Positions 57,856 to 64,000 of a stretch of 64,000 nt of DNA are shown here, piece after piece. Within the stretch, counting starts at the first letter, position 1. Every line of letters begins with the position of its first letter. Source of the DNA: Phoronis australis (lineage: Eukaryota; Phoronida; Phoronidae); contig NMRA01000146.1 in assembly GCA_002633005.1 (NCBI GenBank), positions 673,059-737,058 on the forward strand, given 5' to 3'. The notes beneath the pieces were generated by a model. It had not been told where the DNA came from, made no database searches, and saw only the letters and a list, made by a program, of their open reading frames with translations. The translations under genes were made by a program, and so were the position numbers.

Positions 57856-58320
57856 GAGAACGCTTTATCAGAAATACCAAGCACACGCAGCGTTATAAGA
57901 CAGAGACGTTGGCGTTTCCGTATGTCCACAAAAGTGCTTTGAGCTGTGTTTACAAATTTGTTCATTTCGCTTTTCTACACCGACAACTATGGTAAAAACG
58001 GTGTTTTAAAAAAGTACACTTTTGACGGTATTTTCAAAAAAATATTTTGGTTGATGAATTCACCGAGTAGGTGCCACGGGCAGAAAACGTATCTGCGTAA
58101 AGAAAGAGTTGCGTTTTCATAACATTCAGAGCATGAGCTCAAGGACTACCTGAAAAAGAAAATAAAACCGTATACCAAACAGAAACTATTCCGTTGATCA
58201 TATAGCTCTTGGAAAACTGTTACCCCGAAGAAATGTGCAAAATACGAACGTCATTTACGGAAGGTTGTACCAGAAATGAATTCGTTGCCGGCAGTGGAGC
58301 CGCCACGGGATAGTAAAAAC
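57856..58320 (+). pseudogene. Coding-like relic in transposon T copy 2
   Basis: A + strand frame with three stops reads ENALSEIPSTRSVIRQRRWR, FTNLFISLFYTDNYG, LKKYTFDGIFKKIF, KTYLRKERVAF, ELKDYLKKKIKP and YSSWKTVTPKKCAKYERH. Residues are kept in copy 1, while stops differ in number. The basic, aromatic composition would fit a DNA-binding or structural protein. No family is recognised. Confidence 0.4.
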
Positions 58321-60127
58321 ACTGTGATGTGCAATAGTTAGCTGAATGGAAAGCTGAATCGAAAAAATTCAGAACACACATTTTCTATTCAGAAATTGAA
58401 AACTCTGTAGAATCAAAAACAATTGACAACCAGGATTTATTGCGTCAGAAAACTTATCACGCCAGGAGAGAATTCTTTTCATGCCCAGAGACTACGTGGT
58501 CACCCATTATGCAATGATGGCAATCCCGTGTGTACCTATACATTGGCATGTATTGTAAAACGTGGATTAGACGAAAGAAATTCAACCGCATTTCCAAGAT
58601 AATATGTCTTGTCGGCAAGAGGTTGAACATTTAGCCCTTGTTTATACGTATAGTACGAACATTATCAATTTAAGGATCGATGCTTGGGGATGGTGACGGG
58701 GTGTTCTGGCGTGTAAAGTTACTGACGTGGTAAGTTTTTGAACGTGGCTTATTAAATTTTCAGTTCGGTCGTATTTTATTTTGATCCTGAAGTGAAGAAT
58801 TTTTGGTCCTCACTTGATAAATTATAGGTGCTGATGTGATAAATTTCAGTCTTGACGTGGAGAATTTTAGTCTTTATTTGTTTTTTTTTTTGGTCTTCTG
58901 TGTGAAAACAATCTCAATGTATTGGATTTTTTTAATTGCTGCTTAAGTAAAATTTCTGGTTTTGGGATAATAATCTTTGGTCGTAGAGAGTTAACATGTT
59001 TTGCTTGGTTTTAATCTTGCATAGAAAATATATATTGTTAAATGTTGCAAATTAGGACTCCCATAAATGTGAGAGCAAGTTGTGTAGCAGCGTTCTGTGT
59101 AACTTCTTATATAAACCTAGGTGTTCGTGATTTAGTAATACTATGAAAAATGAGTAGTTATGACTATGAAAATTGAGTAGTTGTGGATTCTTTTGAAATA
59201 CTGTATCCTTTGTATATGCCTGGTGTAGATGGCTCAGTGTAATATTATGTAAGCCTTATTATCTTTCTATGGCTTAACAACTATATATCTTCATTCATGC
59301 CTAGAGGTACTCCCAGGATCATCAAGCATGTGTGTGTGTGTATTTATTCTAATGAGGCGTGCTTCGAAAGTACAATTAGTAATCATACTTTTACAGTGGT
59401 TCATATCAAACGGATTCATTATATCCAGTAAATATTTTTGCAACTGCCGAACTGCATATTAGACATGTGTATTGCATCATACCTCATCAGAGTAAAACTT
59501 GTTATCAATCATAGTAGAAACATTTATTTTTATCATTGCCTCAAGACGTTAACAAACGCAGTTAGTGTCTGTACATGTAACTGTTGTGTCTACATTGCTG
59601 ATGAATTAAAGTCGGTCTAATTCCATTTTTATATCACTGATTCATGCCAAAGGTTTGAAATTGCGCCCCCTTAAGAGTTTTGACTTGCCCTGGTGATCAC
59701 TAGAATCCGATGCAATAAACTTATAGAAGTTGTTTTTCAACCAGGGTAATAGAGCTGAAAATTTTGTGCGTTTTTGTTTGCGAGAGTGTTCTTTTTGAAT
59801 CACTGGGTTAATAATTTTTACGCTCTACATGAAAACACAGGCAAGTTTTTTAGGATTACCTGTACCAGGTTACCCCAAAAATATTATTTTGAAAGTTTTA
59901 CCCCCTGGGGTATACGCGAAACGCCAAAAATTGTGTTCCTACGCCAAAGGGCTCGGAAGGCTCTAGCCTTGGTGCGAAGGTGTTTACGAAATTAAATATA
60001 CAAATTTGCACCGTTGTGGGTAAAAAGTGACCGAATAAAATCTTCCTAGAATAATCTAAATTATTTACCAGCGTTGCAAAATTTGGTTTTCTAAAATTAT
60101 TCTGCTGCTAAAATTAGTGTATAACCT

Positions 60128-60166
60128 TTTGCGTCGACTTTCGACGCAATGAAATATTGCGTCATC
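60128..60166. repeat. Conserved hairpin in transposon T
   Basis: The sequence has nested inverted repeats: GACGCAAT then ATTGCGTC around GAAAT, and GCGTCGA with TCGACGC. The same hairpin occurs in copy 1 at 32901-32935. Confidence 0.7.
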
Positions 60167-61374
60167 TATTAGTCAGTTTCTTTTTCCCAGATTCTTCAAT
60201 CAAACGTTCTCCCTCGAGGTTGCGTAAACGTCAAGACAAATGATCAGAATTGGTTTCACTTCATTATATGTTTTTGGAATTTTGATATCAGTGAACCAAA
60301 TTTTGCTGAGATGTTGTCACCATATAATGGGAGATGTCGAAAACATTTTGAAAGTGGCGCGTGTCACGAATGAACTCTTTTCAAAACGACAACATACGTT
60401 TTTTCGTTACAAAAGGCAGAGAATTACGCAAGAAGATGACGTCGGATGTTTTCGTTTAAACGGCCGTAACGGGCAACTTGAATGCCAATTGGCTTCCAGA
60501 GTTTGCATGCAAACTCGCCGGTCTTGAGCTCATGTTGATACAAGCTTTTCGACGAGGTGACAAGCGTACGTGTAACTATCCGGGCTGAGTGAAATTTTGA
60601 GCTCTGTTTGAGCTCAATACGCAGTGTCACCTTGCTGTATTTTGAAAATAGTCTTCCCAGCTAGCTGGCTAGATAGGAAGGCTCTAGCTTCGAAAAACTT
60701 TTTACTGCGAAATGGACAATAATTTCAGAATGATGATGGATGATGGGTTACACTATAAACCGATCACAGTCTTCCGTTTTCATGTGCCCATGATTCAATA
60801 TAGGCGCTATGTTCAAACCATTGTTTGTATCGTTCCTAAACTTGGGTTCTATTGCTGTACCAACATATTAAGAAATTATACAGAAATAAACAATAATTAT
60901 CTGTGGTAAAGCGCAATATACAGGTTGATGAAGTGATGATCAAGAGCAATAACGGATGAGCGCAAATGCGTGCTGCTTGTTGAGCAATCCGCGGCAGGAA
61001 AACATTTGAGGTCGTAAAATATCCAGTGTTGTATTCTGATTTTTATGCAATTTTGCTGCAAATTTCAAATTTCGTGCTTGTTTTTTTATGCATAATGCAC
61101 TGCATAAAAAGTCTGATATCTAAAGTTAGAAATTATTTTTACGCTATGTCACTTAACGTTTGATTTTACCACGCCGTCATTAATTCAACATAAGGTTTTC
61201 GGCTTGTGTAATGGCACGCACTTCGTATTTGTAGGTTGATTCGATTTTACCTCCATTTAATAGTTGAACAAAATTTGATAAACCGATGTCAAGACCGGAG
61301 TTGCCACTGGTAAACGAACAGCGAACAGTTAAATGTTTGTTTGTCCAAAGTTCACCCGCTAAGTCATAAAATGG

Positions 61375-61583
61375 TAATTGCCGACCAAGGACACGCTTAA
61401 TCCGAATTGGTCGTCTACGCTAGGCGACCAATTAGCCGACCCAAGTGCCGACCACAGAGGTGACTAAGCAGACGGCTCCTAGCCGACCGTTGTTGGTCGG
61501 CTGCTGGTCGGCTAGACGACCGGTCAACTGCCGGTCGTCGACCAATTTCCGACCGGTCGGCCAAAAATTCGTGATGTGTGCTG
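61375..61583 (-). repeat. Subterminal array of transposon T copy 2 (other end)
   Basis: GCCGACC/GGTCGGC units with GACCAATTAGCCGACCCAAG lead into the terminal inverted repeat. They match 29089-29310 inverted. Confidence 0.8.
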
Positions 61584-61585
61584 TA

Positions 61586-61701
61586 GCTACGTGGTTATGA
61601 GTAGTTTTTCGGACGTTACGTTAACTCAGCTGTAGTGCCTAATAAGTGTTGGGCAAATACTCAGAAACCATATGCCTCATCTTTCCTTAAAGCAAATGGA
61701 C
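61586..61701. other. Short spacer, nothing recognised
   Basis: AT-rich spacer between transposon T copy 2 and repeat R copy C. Confidence 0.4.
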
Positions 61702-62460
61702 TTAAGAGCACGTCCACGAATGGACCAGGCAAAAAGTGATAAAGGCTATGTCACGGATTTCCTTGATTGTTTGCATGATGGTAGGGATTGATGCCCCAAC
61801 CTTCATACCAACATTAATTTTTTGCGTGCGCCACCTTGTGGTTGCTATGGGAACGTGTTTTTTTTCTGCCAAATCCAAGCCTCGTTACAGCTACATTTTG
61901 GCACTTTTTGCGAACTTACCTTGAGAACAATAGTGCAAAATGAAACACTTCAAGTTTATCACTGAATTGGCGTGTCTTTCAACTTGCCAGTCATAGAAAA
62001 TGTCAAGGTTTCAGTTACATCTTAACCGTTTTTGAAGGCTACCAGTTTAGCTAGTTCGTGGTGATTCCAAAATGATGAAAATTGCCCTACTTCCTGCCTC
62101 AATATCTCAGCTGAAGCCAAATTTAAAACAACAAAACTACAACCAGTGCTTAGATTGATCTTAGCTCTACAAAATAAAACCATAAAAAGTCTAGGCAATC
62201 ACCCTTCTTCATACAGCTTCGGGCTCTAGAAGTAGGGCACCTCACCAAAATTATGCAACCGGCCAATGCCTGCATAGTAACAAATGTATGCGAGGATTCA
62301 AAATACAGTTTTGAAATCTTAAAATAGGCGATCGAACATATCAAGAGAGCTTTAATTTTGTTACTTTACAGAAAATAATGAGAAGCACAACAAGGCACGT
62401 TGGTTTCCTTTCACCCTGACGATAACGCTGCCAATAACATGTGCATATACTCACCGTTTC
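61702..62460. repeat. Dispersed repeat family R, copy C (partial, diverged)
   Basis: Begins TTAAGAGCACGTCCACGAAT and shares CAGGCAAAAAGTGATAAAGG, GCTATGTCACGGATTT, CTATGGGAACGTG and AGCTCTACAAAATAAAACCA with copies A and B in the same order. Similarity fades after ~62330. Confidence 0.6.
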
Positions 62461-63086
62461 AAAATGCATTATGGTTGAGTAAAAATTCTCTAAAGTAAGT
62501 CTTCAGTTATTCATAACTGGGAACAAAAATTCTAAAATTTTAATGTGTGGGTCTGATTGAAATTTAGTTTTCTAATGTTCTCGAAGTCGGTTGATCGAGT
62601 CCCGACGCATCTCAATTCAACGTATTTTATAAAAAACAATAATAGGTGTGTTGTGCCGTTAGGAGACAACTGCATCTCCACACAGTGTATATCACCAAAC
62701 CCGAACAAATCAGACAGCAAAGTAGTTAGTCATAAAAAGAGGTGTATTGAAATGGTATTGGTTAGATGCTGTGAAATGAAGTTAGAAAAAATGATCTGAT
62801 AAGGATAGGCGACTACCGGTGAAATTGGCGTTGTTGAATAACTTTTCTTACGCTTCTCATTCGGGAAAGTCCCCGAACAGCACAAGCCCAGATGAGCATA
62901 TGGATGTCTGAATATTCTCGCATTATGGATACCAATGTTTTTAGTTTTCACCGACAACGCATAGAATGATGTATTTGCGGAAGGTTTGCAGACATTTTCA
63001 TAAAAAACACAGGAAATCGAGTATTTCACACGCAAGATAGCAGAAAAATCAGTTCAGATGTTTTTTTGCATCTATCACAGTTACAA
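62461..63086. other. No gene seen
   Basis: ORFs of up to 101 codons on minus (63035-62730) overlap others on + and have no recognisable content. Confidence 0.5.
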
Positions 63087-63385
63087 TGGCGGATTCCAGG
63101 AGGGGGCCAAGGGGGCCATGCCCCCCTAAAATTCTCCCAGATACCATTTGTCAGTTCGGTGTGCTAATTGGTGACTAGCATATGCGCGCACCCAGGGGGC
63201 TCCGTGGTCGAATGCACAATGTATTGGCCTTGAACAAACCCGGATTTTTTAGTTATAAGGTCCACAAACCCAAAAATGCGAGACCCCTGCATCCCTACAT
63301 GTTAGGATGGGCGCGCGGATGTGGCGAAATTCTGTGCCCTGCCCCCCNCCCCCCCCCCCCAACTCAAAATCCTGGATCCGCCCGA
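63087..63385 (-). mobile_element. Short hAT-like MITE, minus orientation, with an N
   Basis: The right side reads AACTCAAAATCCTGGATCCG on +, the inverse of the family's left end. The left side reads GGCGGATTCCAGGAGGGGGC with CCCCCCTAAAATTCTCCCAG. The C-run at 63344-63360 contains the only ambiguous base. About 120 bp of extra sequence lies in the middle. Confidence 0.5.
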
Positions 63386-64000
63386 GTTTAATATGGGTAT
63401 GCAATGGTGTTTGGTGCTTACCATCAGTCAGACTCCAAAAATTCAGAAGTCTCGAGACTAATACATGTAGTGTCAGCTGCTTCATTGAAAAATCATAAGA
63501 CAAATCATGTGCAGCAAAACGAAAATAAAACACGCAAAGTTAGGATTCAGACTGCATATAGGTGAACTTGGGTAATCCTGCAAAGAGATTTTGGAACAAA
63601 GTTGGGCAATATTTAAAAACTGTCCTGATTTAAATTATTGTTTATTATGTTAGACATAGAGATGCAGCAGAGCAGGTTATACTGTACTTATGTAGCAAAA
63701 CGATAAGATAGCCAAATATTAAACAAAAACCAAAATAGTTTAGAGAATAGTAATACTATATTGAGGCTGATATAGGACACAGGCAAATTACACGACATAA
63801 ATCAAGTAAATAGAAAAGAACAAATGTGGTCACATTTACAAAATGCGAGCAAATTAGGTGTACAATGAGACACCTTTAGTCAGCATAGATGACACGTCAC
63901 GAAATGGAAATAGCATTTTGTCTGACTACTTTTGACATACTGTATTTCAAATGTCTCTGAGTCTTGTATACATGAAATGTGCTACTGCGGCAATTCCATT
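63386..64000. other. No gene seen
   Basis: AT-rich sequence with no ORF, repeat copy or splice context that I could support. Confidence 0.5.

Larger units (their letters stand above)
56447..61583. mobile_element. TA-target DNA transposon T, copy 2 (5137 bp, uninterrupted)
   Basis: The ends are CAGCACACATCACG (56447) and its inverse CGTGATGTGTGCTG (61583), with TA at 56445-56446 and 61584-61585. The whole length is the reverse complement of copy 1 without its nested insert. Matches are close enough to follow line by line. It carries the same GGTCGGC-rich subterminal arrays, the same decayed coding-like relic (57856-58320) and a conserved hairpin at ~60130-60165. Because neither copy has a readable transposase, both are probably moved in trans or extinct. 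Confidence 0.85.

Noticed and set aside
59774-59995. 73-codon ORF in transposon T, open in both copies (other copy 33278-33069)
   Set aside because: The copies are too similar for openness to mean much, and no domain or start context stands out.
60240-60527. 95-codon ORF in transposon T copy 2
   Set aside because: The matching ORF in copy 1 (32824-32594) is shorter. No recognisable content, and recent copying explains the shared frame.

Overview
This window is nuclear DNA from an invertebrate animal. It is AT-rich and intron-rich. Exons have GT...AG borders, and BEL/Pao, L1/Tx1-like LINE, hAT-like and TA-target transposon sequence is present, with no bacterial-style gene packing. Frequent ACATGTA words and repeat-dense introns would suit a marine invertebrate such as a cephalochordate, hemichordate or mollusc, but I cannot fix the taxon from sequence alone.

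One multi-exon gene on the + strand runs from about 9.5 kb to 54.1 kb. I assembled it by eye. Exon 1 (9514-9829) encodes a signal peptide and a fibronectin type III (FN3) domain. Three more FN3 exons follow at 11090-11338, 25947-26195 and 42546-42797. Then come four or five short Ser/Thr-rich stalk exons (44162-44296 doubtful, 48235-48369, 49271-49384, 49605-49739, 52953-53087). A last exon (53742-53950) encodes a transmembrane helix and a 36-residue acidic/basic tail, with AATAAA at 54115. Every internal intron is phase 1 and the joined reading frame closes exactly: 597 aa without the doubtful stalk exon, 642 aa with it. The predicted product is a type I surface receptor or adhesion protein with four FN3 domains, each carrying an extra Cys pair, on a mucin-like stalk. 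I do not recognise it as a named gene.

The FN3 half of the gene was built by tandem duplication of about 15.5-kb units: U1 ~9085-24470, U2 ~24472-40268 and a partial U3 ~40271-42545. The units share exons, introns and old insertions. U2 has lost its copy of exon 1. U3 begins inside an FN3 exon, leaving half an exon at 40271-40361. The stalk half grew by repeated copying of a small exon-plus-intron module.

The introns hold many mobile elements: BEL/Pao remnants on the minus strand (14.1-15.5, 28.1-28.55, 41.3-42.5 kb), a solo LTR with 5-bp target duplication (18564-19012), a 5'-truncated L1/Tx1-like LINE with 16-bp target duplication (45819-47847), a GAGTAC-rich element (19837-21184), an AAACCTGGT-rich MITE (11382-12414) and short GGCGGATCC-ended MITEs. 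The most striking are two ~5.1-kb copies of an element with GGTCGGC-rich inverted ends and TA target duplications (29089-36607 and 56447-61583). They lie in opposite orientation. The first contains a nested 2.4-kb hAT-like insertion with a decayed transposase fragment.

A small antisense, apparently intronless 73-codon ORF (43873-43652) with a good start context, a GC-rich upstream stretch and a poly(A) signal sits in the intron after the last FN3 exon. The first 9 kb and last 2.4 kb contain dispersed repeats and no gene I can support.
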